Part shown: piece by piece, positions 1 through 7,984 of the stretch
How positions within the stretch are numbered: the stretch's first letter is position 1
Layout: each line of letters opens with the position of its first letter
Assembly: GCA_017471885.1 (NCBI GenBank)
Contig: JAFURI010000061.1
Location: 1-32,827 of the forward strand
Direction of reading: 5' to 3'
DNA from: Clostridia bacterium
GTDB taxonomy: Bacteria; Bacillota; Clostridia; Christensenellales; Aristaeellaceae
Length of the DNA stretch: 32,827 nucleotides
The notes under the pieces: model-generated
Databases searched by the model: none
Told to the model about the DNA's origin: nothing
The model's input: only the letters and a program-made list of their open reading frames with translations
Translations under genes and position numbers: made by a program

Positions 1-1054
1 CTGGATCAGCGCCAACTACCTGTGGAAGCACCAGAACCAGACCATCGTGGACGGTCTGTCCCACTCCTGCAACTACTTCTTCTATGAGCTGGGCAGCCGT
101 CTGGGCGAGGAGCGCCTGTACCGCTACGCTTCCCTCTTCGGTCTGACCTCCCGCACCGGCATCGACCTGCCCGGCGAGGTGCGCAGCGTGGTCGGAAGCC
201 AGAATACGCTGTACGATCCTACCAAGGCCATGAACGAAGCCAGTCAGGATACGTCCCTGCCGATCATCGTTTTCAACTCCATCAAGAAGCATCTGCGCAA
301 CTGCGGCGCATCCCGCAACATCGAGTATGACGACGAACGCCTCTCCGTGTGCGCCAAGCGACTGATGGATATGGCCGTCAACTACAACGAATCCGAATGG
401 CTGGACAACATGCGCACCATCCTCATGGAAGAATTGAACATGACCAAGGAAATGGTGTATCTGCAGTCCGTCATCGGCGACACCTACAACTACATGAACG
501 ATATCAAGTGGGGCGGCGGCCAGACCATTCTGACCGGCATCGGCCAGTCGGTTACCGTGCTGACCCCCATCGCCGTAGCCCGCTACGTGGCGGCTGTGGC
601 CAACGGCGGATACGTGTACAACGTCTCGCTGGTGGATTCCATTATCTCCCCCGAGGGCGAGATTCTCTCCCAGCGCGAGCCCCAGCTGGTCAACCAGCTG
701 GAGGATCCCAACAACTACATGGATCTGATCCGTCAGGGCATGCAGGGCGTAGTTGACGAGTCCGGTACCGCGAGCAAGTACTTCAAGAGGTGGAAGTACG
801 ATGCTGCTACCGTTCTCGCTGCAAAAACAGGTACCGCCCAGACCACCTCCATCGACCTTGAAAACAACGCATGGTTCGTGGCGTTCGCGCCCTACGACAA
901 TCCCGAAATCGCCGTGGTATCCTTCATTCCCAACGGCTACTCCGGCGGCGAGGCCTCCATGGCGGCCCGCGACTTCATCACCTGGTATCTGGATCAGGAG
1001 ACCCTGCGCACGGTGGATTACGATCTGCCCGTGGGCAACTCGCTGGCTCCCTGA
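1..1054 (+). CDS. mrdA: Penicillin-binding protein 2 (class B transpeptidase), C-terminal part
   Basis: The 5' end is cut by the window; the frame is open from base 2 and stops with TGA at 1052-1054. What remains is the transpeptidase domain, which cross-links peptidoglycan on the outer face of the membrane during elongation. The SxN motif is seen as SCN (about bases 65-73) and the KTGT motif as AAKTGTAQ (about bases 820-843); the SxxK motif must lie upstream of the window. Between the glutamate of DLPGEVRS and the conserved GIGQSVTVLTP segment lies roughly 130 residues, where many PBP2 proteins have only a few tens, so there is a mostly helical, charged insertion of about 100 residues. The following genes are minD and rodA; RodA is the SEDS glycosyltransferase partner of PBP2, which supports the PBP2 (not SpoVD/FtsI) assignment. 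Confidence 0.92.
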   Translation, partial: WISANYLWKHQNQTIVDGLSHSCNYFFYELGSRLGEERLYRYASLFGLTSRTGIDLPGEVRSVVGSQNTLYDPTKAMNEASQDTSLPIIVFNSIKKHLRNCGASRNIEYDDERLSVCAKRLMDMAVNYNESEWLDNMRTILMEELNMTKEMVYLQSVIGDTYNYMNDIKWGGGQTILTGIGQSVTVLTPIAVARYVAAVANGGYVYNVSLVDSIISPEGEILSQREPQLVNQLEDPNNYMDLIRQGMQGVVDESGTASKYFKRWKYDAATVLAAKTGTAQTTSIDLENNAWFVAFAPYDNPEIAVVSFIPNGYSGGEASMAARDFITWYLDQETLRTVDYDLPVGNSLAP

Positions 1055-1091
1055 TGAGGCCGCCATCCCCGTCACCCCACTGGAATCCCGC

Positions 1092-1119
1092 CCCGCGCAT
1101 TGCTCCGGCAATGCGCGGG
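1092..1119 (+). other. Very stable stem-loop between PBP2 and minD genes
   Basis: Perfect 12-bp inverted repeat (arms 1092-1103 and 1108-1119) closed by the tetraloop TCCG with a C-G closing pair, that is, a cUNCGg tetraloop, a class known for exceptional stability in RNA. No T-run follows, so a complete intrinsic terminator is not supported. It may be an mRNA processing or stability element, or partial attenuator, that sets PBP2 output apart from MinD-RodA output (inference). Confidence 0.7.
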
Positions 1120-1151
1120 TGCAATGAAGTACGATGATTGGAGCATCTGAT

Positions 1152-1967
1152 ATGGGCAAGGCATGGTTGGTCGCCTCCGGCAAGGGCGGCGTTGGCAAAA
1201 GCACGGTGGTATCCGCCCTAGCGCAGGCGCTGGCCCGGCAGGGCATGCGTACCTGCGTGGTGGACGGTGACATCGGTCTGCGCGATCAGGACGCGCTGCT
1301 GGGGCTGGAAAACCGCATCGTCTACGATCTGGTGGACGTATCCAACAAGGAATGCCGCCTGACCCAGGCACTGATTTCCCCGCTGGAGCAGCCCAATCTT
1401 TCCCTGCTGCCTGCCTCCCAGTTTGCCCGCGCCAAGGAGCTGGATCCCAAGGCCTTCCGGCGGATCATTGCCGAATTGAAGAAGCAGTTCGACCATGTGA
1501 TCATCGACGGGCCCGCTGGCATCGAGCGCGGACTGCGGGGCATCCTCACTGCCGAATATGACGAAACGCTGATCGTCTGCACCCCGGACGACGTGTGCAT
1601 CCGCAATGCGGAGCGTGCCGTCTTCACCATGGAGAGCAAGAAGCTTCCCCGCCCCGCCGTGATCGTCAACCGCCTTGTGCCTGATCTGATCGAGGCAGGC
1701 GAAATGTACGCCGCACAGGTGGTGGCCCAGACGCTGGATCTGCCCCTGATGGGCGAAATTCCGGAGGATCAGACCGTCTACCGTGCGCTGATTACCCATG
1801 TCCCGCTGATGGATACGGACTGCGAGGCGCAGCGGGCCCTTGCCCGAATCGCACAGCGCATGAAGGGCGAGAACGCTCCCCTGCCCGACTACGGACGGCA
1901 GAAGCGGGCGTGGTATCACAAGCTGTTCCGCCGCCGCATCAAGGAGGTCAAACGTATTGATCGCTGA
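1152..1967 (+). CDS. minD: Septum site-determining ATPase MinD
   Basis: ParA/MinD-family ATPase of about 271 residues. It dimerises with ATP on the membrane and positions the division inhibitor MinC (known for the family). The deviant Walker A is SGKGGVGKS near residues 9-17, followed by the MinD hallmarks DGDIGLRDQD and GLENRIVYDLVDV, then DGPAGIE in the switch region. The C-terminus ends in a basic amphipathic stretch (YHKLFRRRIKEVKR) that fits the MinD membrane-targeting helix. ATG 1152 is preferred over ATG 1134, because GGAG at 1140-1143 sits 8 bases before it and the protein then begins in the normal place just ahead of the P-loop. The gene lies 97 bases after PBP2 and overlaps rodA by 11 bases. 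Neither minC nor minE lies between these genes. Confidence 0.93.
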   Translation: MGKAWLVASGKGGVGKSTVVSALAQALARQGMRTCVVDGDIGLRDQDALLGLENRIVYDLVDVSNKECRLTQALISPLEQPNLSLLPASQFARAKELDPKAFRRIIAELKKQFDHVIIDGPAGIERGLRGILTAEYDETLIVCTPDDVCIRNAERAVFTMESKKLPRPAVIVNRLVPDLIEAGEMYAAQVVAQTLDLPLMGEIPEDQTVYRALITHVPLMDTDCEAQRALARIAQRMKGENAPLPDYGRQKRAWYHKLFRRRIKEVKRIDR

Positions 1968-3165
1968 AAACAGACGCGTACGCGCCCATGTGGACAAAAC
2001 GCTGCTGGTTCTGGTTTTCGCCATGGCTGTCTTCGGCGTGCTTGCCGTATGCGTGGCCACCTATTCTCCGGAGGCCAGCTCGGACGCGCCCATCCTCAAT
2101 CACATTGTGGAATCCAACTACGCAGTGCGCCAGTGCATCTTCCTGTTCATGGCGCCCTTCATCATCACCGTCATCATCAACATTCCCTATGATTTCATGC
2201 GCCGCCGCACGGAGCTGATCTACTACGCGTCCACCATCCTGATCTTCGTGGTGTGGATCTTCAACCGTGCCGAGGGCGTGAAGGCCTGGCTGGACATCAT
2301 CTGGGGCTTCACCATACAGCCCTCGGAGTTCGCCAAGCTGGCCATGATCCTGATGATGGCCAAGACCCTTTCCCGCTATGACCGGCCTATGAGTACGATG
2401 AAGGAGTTCATCCATATTATGGTGCTGCTGGGCGTTCCCTGCGTCATCATTCTTCTGTCCGGTGAAACCGGCTCCATGATGGTGATTGCCTTCCTGGTCG
2501 CCATTATGCTGTTTTTCTCCAATGTGGATATGAAGAAGCTGTTCATCATGGCGGCTGTTGTGATACTGGCGGTGCTGGCGCTGTACGGCTTCATGGTGGC
2601 GACCGGATCGGACGACTACCGACTGGCCCGCATTCTGGCCTTCATCAACCCTGAGCTTTCGCCCCTGGGCGACGCGTACCAGCAGTCCCAGAGCAAGATG
2701 GCCATCGGCTCCGGCGGCATGTGGGGCATCGGCATGTTCGTGGACGGCGCGCTGTCCCAGCTGAACTACGTGCCCGCCGACTGGACGGACTTCATCTACT
2801 CCACCATCGGCGAGGCATGGGGCTTTGTGGGCTGCAGCATCGTGCTGCTGGGCTATCTGCTGATTCTGCTGCGCATGCTCTACCTTGCACGCTACACCCG
2901 CGACAAATTCGGCATGCTGGTCATCATCGGCGTGATGGGCATGCTGCTGTTCCACGTATTTGAGAACATCGGCATGACGCTGGGTCTGATGCCCATCACG
3001 GGCATTCCCCTGCCCTTCCTCTCCTACGGCGGCTCCAACATGGTGACCAACATGGGCGGCGTGGCGCTGGTGCTGAACGTGACCAAGAACCGCAGCCTCT
3101 CCCACTCCGTGCTGACTCCGCAGATAAGGAATAATCAGCAATACCGCTTCTCCCGCCGCATTTAA
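1957..3165 (+). CDS. rodA: Rod shape-determining SEDS glycosyltransferase RodA
   Basis: A 402-residue polytopic membrane protein of the SEDS family (RodA/FtsW/SpoVE), which polymerises lipid II during lateral wall growth with a class B PBP. About ten hydrophobic segments are visible. The conserved extracellular segment reads ADWTDFIYSTIGEAWGF, carrying the family's essential aspartate region, and the C-terminal signature GIPLPFLSYGGSNM is present. The start is TTG 1957, with AAGGAGGT at 1941-1948 eight bases upstream; it overlaps the minD stop by 11 bases, suggesting translational coupling. Placement after PBP2 favours RodA over FtsW. A terminator follows at once. Confidence 0.93.
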   Translation: MIAENRRVRAHVDKTLLVLVFAMAVFGVLAVCVATYSPEASSDAPILNHIVESNYAVRQCIFLFMAPFIITVIINIPYDFMRRRTELIYYASTILIFVVWIFNRAEGVKAWLDIIWGFTIQPSEFAKLAMILMMAKTLSRYDRPMSTMKEFIHIMVLLGVPCVIILLSGETGSMMVIAFLVAIMLFFSNVDMKKLFIMAAVVILAVLALYGFMVATGSDDYRLARILAFINPELSPLGDAYQQSQSKMAIGSGGMWGIGMFVDGALSQLNYVPADWTDFIYSTIGEAWGFVGCSIVLLGYLLILLRMLYLARYTRDKFGMLVIIGVMGMLLFHVFENIGMTLGLMPITGIPLPFLSYGGSNMVTNMGGVALVLNVTKNRSLSHSVLTPQIRNNQQYRFSRRI

Positions 3166-3177
3166 AAAGGCATTGAA

Positions 3178-3209
3178 AAACCCGCTCCGAAAAGGAGCGG
3201 GTTTCTTTT
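3178..3209 (+). terminator. Bidirectional intrinsic terminator after rodA and the ABC permease gene
   Basis: Perfect 11-bp stem (3178-3188 with 3194-3204), loop GAAAA, followed by TCTTTT on the plus strand; on the minus strand the same hairpin ends in five T. It sits between the convergent rodA and exporter genes and can serve both. Confidence 0.88.
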
Positions 3210-3212
3210 GTA

Positions 3213-4391
3213 TCAGCCGTCGTAGCGAAGCGCCTCGATTGGGTGCTTCCTTGCAGCCTTGTTGGCGGGGTACAGACCGAAGATCAGGCCCACAGCGGAG
3301 GAATATCCAACCGCAAGCCCCACCACGTCCGCAGACATGGCGAAAGTAATGCTTTCCGCCACGTGCGAAAAAATCTGCAGGATCACCCAGGACAGCCCCA
3401 GGCCCAGCATGCAGCCCATCAGGCTAAGCATCAGCGCCTCCAGCAGGAACTGCGCCATAATGCTGCGATGCCCTGCGCCGATGGCCTTGCGGATGCCGAT
3501 CTCCCTCGTGCGCTCTGTAACGGATACCAACATAATGTTCATGATGCCGATGCCGCCCACCAGCAGCGAGATTGCCGCCACGCACCCCAGCATCAGCGTG
3601 AGGGTGTCGGTCACCTTGTCCATGGCCTGTGAGATGCTGGACATGTTGACCAGCGTAAATGCGTCGGAATCCTGCTGGAAACGCTTGAGCAGCGCCTGCT
3701 CCAGCGCATTCTCCGCCGCGGAGGTATCCCCGTCCGCAGACGCGCAGAAGGACGTCACGTACGGCTGGCCCGCCATACGGCTTTCCACCGTGAATGGCAC
3801 GTAGACGGATACGCCGCCCATCATGCTGCGCATGGCGCTCATCATGGATTCCTCCTCCGCCAGCACGCCCACCACCTGAAAGGATCGGCCGCTGATGGTA
3901 AACCGCTTGCCCAGCACGTCCTCTTCGCCGAAGAGCTCCTCTGCTGCGTCGTAGGCCAGCACCGCCACGTAGGAGCGGTTATCCACGTCCGCTGTCTTGA
4001 GGAATCGTCCCTGGCCCAGTTCAAGGCCCTGAATATCATAATACGCCGGGATGACGCCGTTAAGGGACACCATGACCTCGTTGCTCAGATACTTGGCAGT
4101 TGTCGTCATGGAGCCGGAGGGAGACGTCAGGCCCACGCCCTCCAGCTGACTCAGGCGGCTCAGGTCCTCCAGACGCAGGGGCGCGCCCTTGTCATCCATG
4201 ACGCTGACGGTGACCATGTCGTTGCCCAGGTTTTCCACCTCGCTGGTGATGCTGCCTGCAGCGCCGTCCACCAGTGAAACCAGCACCACCAACGCCGTCA
4301 CGCCGATGATGATGCCCAGCATCGTCAAGAAGGATCTCATCTTGTTGGAGCGCACGGCTTCCCACGCCATCTTGATGGATTGGAAGATCAT
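3213..4391 (-). CDS. ABC exporter permease, MacB/YknZ type (MacB_PCD + FtsX domains)
   Basis: 392 residues. An N-terminal membrane helix (about residues 20-42, in SFLTMLGIIIGVTALVVLV) is followed by a large extracytoplasmic domain to about residue 265, then three helices of the FtsX domain, with the typical GGIGIMNIMLVSVTER and REIGIRKAIGA segments. Its ATG overlaps the ATPase stop codon in an ATGA arrangement, so the two are translationally coupled. With the ATPase and adaptor upstream it forms a three-part exporter like B. subtilis YknXYZ or E. coli MacAB without an outer-membrane channel. Such systems export or repel peptides, antibiotics or toxins; the substrate here is not predictable. 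Confidence 0.9.
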   Translation of the reverse strand: MIFQSIKMAWEAVRSNKMRSFLTMLGIIIGVTALVVLVSLVDGAAGSITSEVENLGNDMVTVSVMDDKGAPLRLEDLSRLSQLEGVGLTSPSGSMTTTAKYLSNEVMVSLNGVIPAYYDIQGLELGQGRFLKTADVDNRSYVAVLAYDAAEELFGEEDVLGKRFTISGRSFQVVGVLAEEESMMSAMRSMMGGVSVYVPFTVESRMAGQPYVTSFCASADGDTSAAENALEQALLKRFQQDSDAFTLVNMSSISQAMDKVTDTLTLMLGCVAAISLLVGGIGIMNIMLVSVTERTREIGIRKAIGAGHRSIMAQFLLEALMLSLMGCMLGLGLSWVILQIFSHVAESITFAMSADVVGLAVGYSSAVGLIFGLYPANKAARKHPIEALRYDG

Positions 4392-5083
4392 TCTGCCTCC
4401 ACCTCCTCCACCCGGCCGTCCATGATGCGGATCCGCCGCTTCGCCTGCGCGGCCACCTTCTCGCTGTGGGTAATTAGCACAATGGTGATGCCGCTTTCGT
4501 TCAGCTCGCAGAACAGTCGCATGATCTCGTCGCCGGTGCGGGAGTCCAGATTGCCCGTGGGCTCGTCCGCAAGGATCAGGCTCGGCTGAGCCGCCAGTGC
4601 ACGGGCCACGGCCACGCGCTGCTGCTGGCCGCCGGAAAGCTCCGCCGGGCGGTGCTTCGCACGCTTCTCCAGCCCTACCTTGGCGAGGGACTCCATGGCG
4701 CGGCGCTTGCGCTCCGCCGTGCCTACGCCCTGATAAATCAGCGGCAGCGCCACGTTCTCAAAAGCTGTCATGCGGGTCAGCAGATTAAAGCTCTGGAACA
4801 CGAAGCCGATCTTCCTGTTCCGGATCTTCGCCAGCTCGTCGTCACTGTATTTCTCGATAGCCTGCCCGTCCAGCAGATATTCTCCGCTGTCAGCCACGTC
4901 AAGACAGCCCATGATGTTCATCAACGTGGACTTGCCGCTGCCGCTGGGGCCAATAATGGCTACAAATTCGCCCTCACAGATGGTCAGCGACGCATCATCC
5001 AGCGCGCGCACCTCTTCCCCGCCGATCGAATAAATCTTCGATACATGCTTCATCTCAATGATCGGCCTGCGGGCGTTACTCAT
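4388..5083 (-). CDS. ABC exporter ATP-binding subunit, MacB/YknY/LolD type
   Basis: 231 residues with all ABC ATPase motifs: Walker [10 protein letters not shown] (about 45-53), Q-loop VFQSFN with Q97, signature [10 protein letters not shown] (149-158), Walker [13 protein letters not shown] (about 169-180) and H-loop ITHSEK near the end. This is the short MacB-family ATPase that powers mechanical transmission across the membrane rather than classical translocation. It overlaps the adaptor gene upstream by 8 bases and the permease gene downstream by 4 bases, so the three proteins are made together. Confidence 0.93.
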   Translation of the reverse strand: MSNARRPIIEMKHVSKIYSIGGEEVRALDDASLTICEGEFVAIIGPSGSGKSTLMNIMGCLDVADSGEYLLDGQAIEKYSDDELAKIRNRKIGFVFQSFNLLTRMTAFENVALPLIYQGVGTAERKRRAMESLAKVGLEKRAKHRPAELSGGQQQRVAVARALAAQPSLILADEPTGNLDSRTGDEIMRLFCELNESGITIVLITHSEKVAAQAKRRIRIMDGRVEEVEAE

Positions 5084-6575
5084 ACGTCCTACCTCCCGGC
5101 ATGGCGGCGAAGGGGGGCATCATGAAATTCCAGGAGGAGGTGGCATACACAATCCTGTCGCCTGCCTGAAGACCGGACAGCACCTGCGCGTTTGCCGCGT
5201 CCGCAAGGCCGGTGGTAATGTACGCCTTGCGCTGCTGATCCCCCTCATCCAGCAGATAAACATAGGAACCCCGCTCATCCTCATGCACCGCCCCCAGAGG
5301 CACGATCACCACGTCCTCCACGCTTTCGGACAGTATCACGGCGCTGCCGTTCATGCCCGCGCGCAGACGCGGATCAGCCTCCAGCTCCAACTCGGTCTCA
5401 TAGGCGGTGATGCTGCCGTTGGGCTTGCCCAGCCAGGAAATACGCCTGACCGTCGCGGTAAAGGTTTCGGAGGAAAACGCGTCCATGGTGATTTCCGCCT
5501 GCTGGCCTACCTGTACCTTGCCTACGTCCAGCTCGTCCACGTCGATGATCATCTTCGTTGCGCCGCCCACGCCCAGCACAAACCCGGCAGCTTCGCCGGT
5601 ACCGTCCTGGGACACGGTCTTCACACCTTCCGCCGCCAGCACCTCGTTCACGGTGCAGTCCTCCGGAGCAAGGACGTGGGGCTGACGCTGATACCGGAGC
5701 ACCGTCTGCAGCTGCGCGGCAAGCTCGTCACGATCCGCCAGCGCCTTGCGGTAATCATCCGTAGCGGGCTCGTTCTCCAGCGTGAAAAGCTTCGCACGGG
5801 CCGCTACCTGCGCATCCAGATCATAATGTACCTTGGAAATCATTCCGCCGTTGCCGAAGATGGGCAGCGGCGCATGGATCTCCAGCACGCCTTCGCCGAT
5901 CATCACAGAATCGCTGTACACCGCTGCCTCTGCCAGATACGGCGCCTTGTCGTCCTCCAGCGTGATCAGATAGCCCTCCGCCGTGCGGCTGACCACCGTG
6001 CCGTCCTCCGAGCCGCCGTTCCAGCGCACACGAACTTCGTCGTTCATCTCCAGCACACTGTCGGTGGCGATGCGCACCTGCATCAATCCGTCCGTGGACA
6101 GAATCGCCAGCGCGCCGTGCTCGTTGACGGCTTCAATCACGTCGTCGCCTTCCTCCGCGGGCAGATGCTTGATCCGTCCCTTGGCGGGCGCATTGATGCT
6201 GCTGGTCAGGCGCAGCACACCCAGCTGCTTGTCCAGCGCAGTCAGCTGGGAGGACAGCTCTGCGGCCCGGTATTCCAGCGAATCCGCATCCAGCACAGCC
6301 AGCACGTCGCCCTTTGCGGCCCGGTCGCCTGCCTCCACAAAGATCGCCTCAACCTTGACGCCCTCGGGAAGCTTCACATCCAGCGTGTCCTTCACCTCCA
6401 GCATGCCGCTGCCGGTGATGGTCACAGACACGTCTCCGCGCTCCACCGTATGGCTTTCCACCTTCGCAGACGCAGGGACGGATTGCATCGCCATCAGCCT
6501 CGGCGCGGCATAAACGCCCGCCGCGCAAAGGATGAGAAAAATCAGCACCCACTTCAGCCACTTTCTTTTCTTCAT
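5076..6575 (-). CDS. Membrane-fusion/adaptor protein of the ABC exporter (HlyD/MacA/YknX family)
   Basis: About 499 residues. An N-terminal basic stretch and single membrane anchor (KWVLIFLILCAAGVYA) is followed by a biotinyl-lipoyl-like half (VEAIFVEAGDRAAKGDVLAVLD), a short helical hairpin (LSSQLTALDKQLGVL), the second lipoyl-like half (INAPAKGRIKHLPAEEGD), and then beta-barrel and membrane-proximal domains. A second short heptad-like region and lipoyl-like segment occur around residues 270-330, making it longer than MacA (about 370). ATG 6575 is chosen over the adjacent GTG 6578, as AGGAGG lies 9 bases before it. First gene of the exporter operon; a -10 box inside an inverted repeat lies upstream. 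Confidence 0.87.
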   Translation of the reverse strand: MKKRKWLKWVLIFLILCAAGVYAAPRLMAMQSVPASAKVESHTVERGDVSVTITGSGMLEVKDTLDVKLPEGVKVEAIFVEAGDRAAKGDVLAVLDADSLEYRAAELSSQLTALDKQLGVLRLTSSINAPAKGRIKHLPAEEGDDVIEAVNEHGALAILSTDGLMQVRIATDSVLEMNDEVRVRWNGGSEDGTVVSRTAEGYLITLEDDKAPYLAEAAVYSDSVMIGEGVLEIHAPLPIFGNGGMISKVHYDLDAQVAARAKLFTLENEPATDDYRKALADRDELAAQLQTVLRYQRQPHVLAPEDCTVNEVLAAEGVKTVSQDGTGEAAGFVLGVGGATKMIIDVDELDVGKVQVGQQAEITMDAFSSETFTATVRRISWLGKPNGSITAYETELELEADPRLRAGMNGSAVILSESVEDVVIVPLGAVHEDERGSYVYLLDEGDQQRKAYITTGLADAANAQVLSGLQAGDRIVYATSSWNFMMPPFAAMPGGRTYE

Positions 6576-6612
6576 CACATATAACCTCCTGATGCATGCA
6601 GAATAAGTACCG

Positions 6613-6636
6613 TTACATTATACTACGCCAATGTAA
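6613..6636. promoter_or_regulatory. Inverted repeat over the exporter -10 box (candidate operator)
   Basis: Perfect 7-bp arms TTACATT (6613-6619) and AATGTAA (6630-6636) separated by 10 bp, directly overlapping the -10 hexamer. The position and symmetry fit a binding site for a dimeric regulator. No regulator gene adjoins the operon, so the binding protein is unknown. Confidence 0.5.
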
Positions 6637-6645
6637 ACCATACAT
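6617..6645 (-). promoter_or_regulatory. Promoter of the ABC exporter operon
   Basis: Perfect -10 TATAAT on the minus strand (6617-6622). The best -35 at 17-bp spacing is poor (ATGTAT, 6640-6645), which suggests dependence on an activator or a special architecture. It is about 42 bases from the adaptor ATG. Confidence 0.5.
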
Positions 6646-6680
6646 GAACAAAATCCCTTTTTTTGCCTCTTCCTTGTCTG

Positions 6681-6708
6681 AAAAAGCTCCCTGTTATGTG
6701 CAGGGAGC
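6681..6708 (-). terminator. Intrinsic terminator at the end of the Asp-box propeller gene
   Basis: Minus-strand hairpin with perfect 8-bp arms (6701-6708 with 6686-6693), a 7-base loop that contains the gene's own TAA stop, and a run of five T (6681-6685). Confidence 0.8.
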
Positions 6709-7686
6709 TGCCGTCCGCTGTGTCCAGAAGGCAATGGCGCGGCGGTTATAGGTATAGCTGAGATACAGCACGCCCTCCCTGTACACCAGCGATGGATAGG
6801 AAAACTCAGCCGTCTGACCGGTGAATTCATTCAGCGGCTGATCATTCACCACCGCATAGGGAGAAAAGCTTTCGCCGTTGTCAAGGCTCTGATAAATACA
6901 CAACGGCGTCCGCTGAACAAAGTCGCCGCTGGTAGGATTCAGCGCCAGAAAGATTCGTCCGTCCTCTGTCCGCACGGCGTCAATGCCGCTGTTGTTGTTC
7001 GGCACAAGCAGCGGCCTTGCCTGCATCCAGGTTCTGCCGCCGTCCACGGAATCAGAGCGGAAAATGCGTCCCGCGCTGGTGCGCAGCAGCGCATGCACGC
7101 AGCCGGGCCTGCTCTCCCACAGTGTCGGTTGAATGGCTCCCCTGCCCGGAATATAATCATGCCGATCCGCATCGGTCAGGTTGACGGGGATCCTCGCACG
7201 CTGCACAAAGGACTCGCCCTCGTCAGAGGATACGTCCACCCTGGGCGTCCACGGGCCATCCTCGTCCGAATTGGGTGCAAGCAGCTCACCGGAGGCAAGG
7301 CGTATGGGCTTGGAGCGCACCGGTCCGCCCGCAGGATTTCCCACATAGGGATGAGGCTGCGACCACATGCGACCTCCGTCCGCAGAAAACATGGTCCAGC
7401 TCCGCCAATGGGCAATCTCCCTGCCGGTTTTGAACACCAGCCTGATTCCGTCCCGGACGGCAAACAGCACAGGATTCCAGTGCGGCTCGTCGGATAACTT
7501 GGCGATCAGCCGGGGATCAAGCCAGCGCGCTCCGTCAAACTCGCTCAGCCAGATTCCTACGTCGTCGGCCCGCTCCTTAGTTCCGGCAAAGTAAGCGCAG
7601 ATCAGTCTGCCTTCCTCCAGCGGAAGCAGGCAGCTGGCGTGGCATTGCGGAAAGAATCGCCCCGGTTCAAACATCAGCACGGACAA
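6694..7686 (-). CDS. Sialidase-like Asp-box (BNR) beta-propeller protein
   Basis: About 330 residues. Four Asp-box repeats are visible: SADGGRMW, SSDEGESF, SVDGGRTW and SLDNGESF, typical of six- or seven-bladed propellers of the sialidase superfamily (BNR_2 type). The N-terminal FPQCHASCLLPLEEGRL and AYFAGTKERADDVGIWLS segment is the usual opening of BNR_2 proteins found next to sialidases and some polysaccharide lyases. No N-terminal RIP motif of true GH33 sialidases is seen, and there is no signal peptide, so a cytoplasmic enzyme on a small sugar substrate is more likely than a secreted sialidase (inference). Start: TTG 7686 has AAGGCGG 7 bases upstream; ATG 7674 is the alternative. The substrate is unknown. 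Confidence 0.8.
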   Translation of the reverse strand: MSVLMFEPGRFFPQCHASCLLPLEEGRLICAYFAGTKERADDVGIWLSEFDGARWLDPRLIAKLSDEPHWNPVLFAVRDGIRLVFKTGREIAHWRSWTMFSADGGRMWSQPHPYVGNPAGGPVRSKPIRLASGELLAPNSDEDGPWTPRVDVSSDEGESFVQRARIPVNLTDADRHDYIPGRGAIQPTLWESRPGCVHALLRTSAGRIFRSDSVDGGRTWMQARPLLVPNNNSGIDAVRTEDGRIFLALNPTSGDFVQRTPLCIYQSLDNGESFSPYAVVNDQPLNEFTGQTAEFSYPSLVYREGVLYLSYTYNRRAIAFWTQRTAAPCT

Positions 7687-7720
7687 TAGAATACCGCCTT
7701 TCTGCGAAGCATCTGGAAAG

Positions 7721-7726
7721 AGTATA
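7721..7726 (-). promoter_or_regulatory. Extended -10 promoter of the propeller gene
   Basis: Minus-strand TATACT (7721-7726) preceded by TGA, giving an extended -10 (TGn). A weak TTCACC lies 19 bp upstream. It is about 35 bases before the start codon and just after the tRNA terminator. Confidence 0.45.
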
Positions 7727-7763
7727 TCACAAAAGTCAGATTCCCGGTGAAAAAAAAGCAAAA

Positions 7764-7790
7764 GAAAAAGCTCTGACAATCGTCAGAGCT
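7764..7790 (-). terminator. Intrinsic terminator of tRNA-Pro
   Basis: Perfect 9-bp stem (7782-7790 with 7769-7777), 4-base loop, then T-rich tail on the minus strand, six bases beyond the tRNA 3' end. Confidence 0.88.
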
Positions 7791-7795
7791 TTCAG

Positions 7796-7869
7796 TCTGG
7801 GTGAGAGGAATCGAACCTCCGGCCTCTTGAACCCCATTCAAGCACGCTACCAAACTGCGCTACACCCAG
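7796..7869 (-). tRNA. tRNA-Pro (anticodon GGG)
   Basis: The minus-strand sequence folds as a 74-base tRNA. Acceptor arms CTGGGTG and CACCCAG pair fully, with A as discriminator. The anticodon stem is CTTGA/TCAAG with the 7-base loop ATGGGGT, giving GGG. The T arm carries GGTTCGAATCC. CCA is not encoded. Confidence 0.95.
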
Positions 7870-7918
7870 ATATTCTTTTTGTTCTTTCGGATTTTTGTTT
7901 GTCCGGCGAACAAGATAT

Positions 7919-7947
7919 ATATTATCACTGTTTCTCTGTTTTGTCAA
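7919..7947 (-). promoter_or_regulatory. Strong promoter of tRNA-Pro
   Basis: Consensus -35 TTGACA (7942-7947), 17-bp spacer and -10 TAATAT (7919-7924) on the minus strand, about 50 bases upstream of the mature tRNA 5' end, in a strongly A/T-rich stretch. Confidence 0.85.
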
Positions 7948-7984
7948 CACTTTTTTCGAAATTTTTCAAAGTTTTTTTGTTTGC

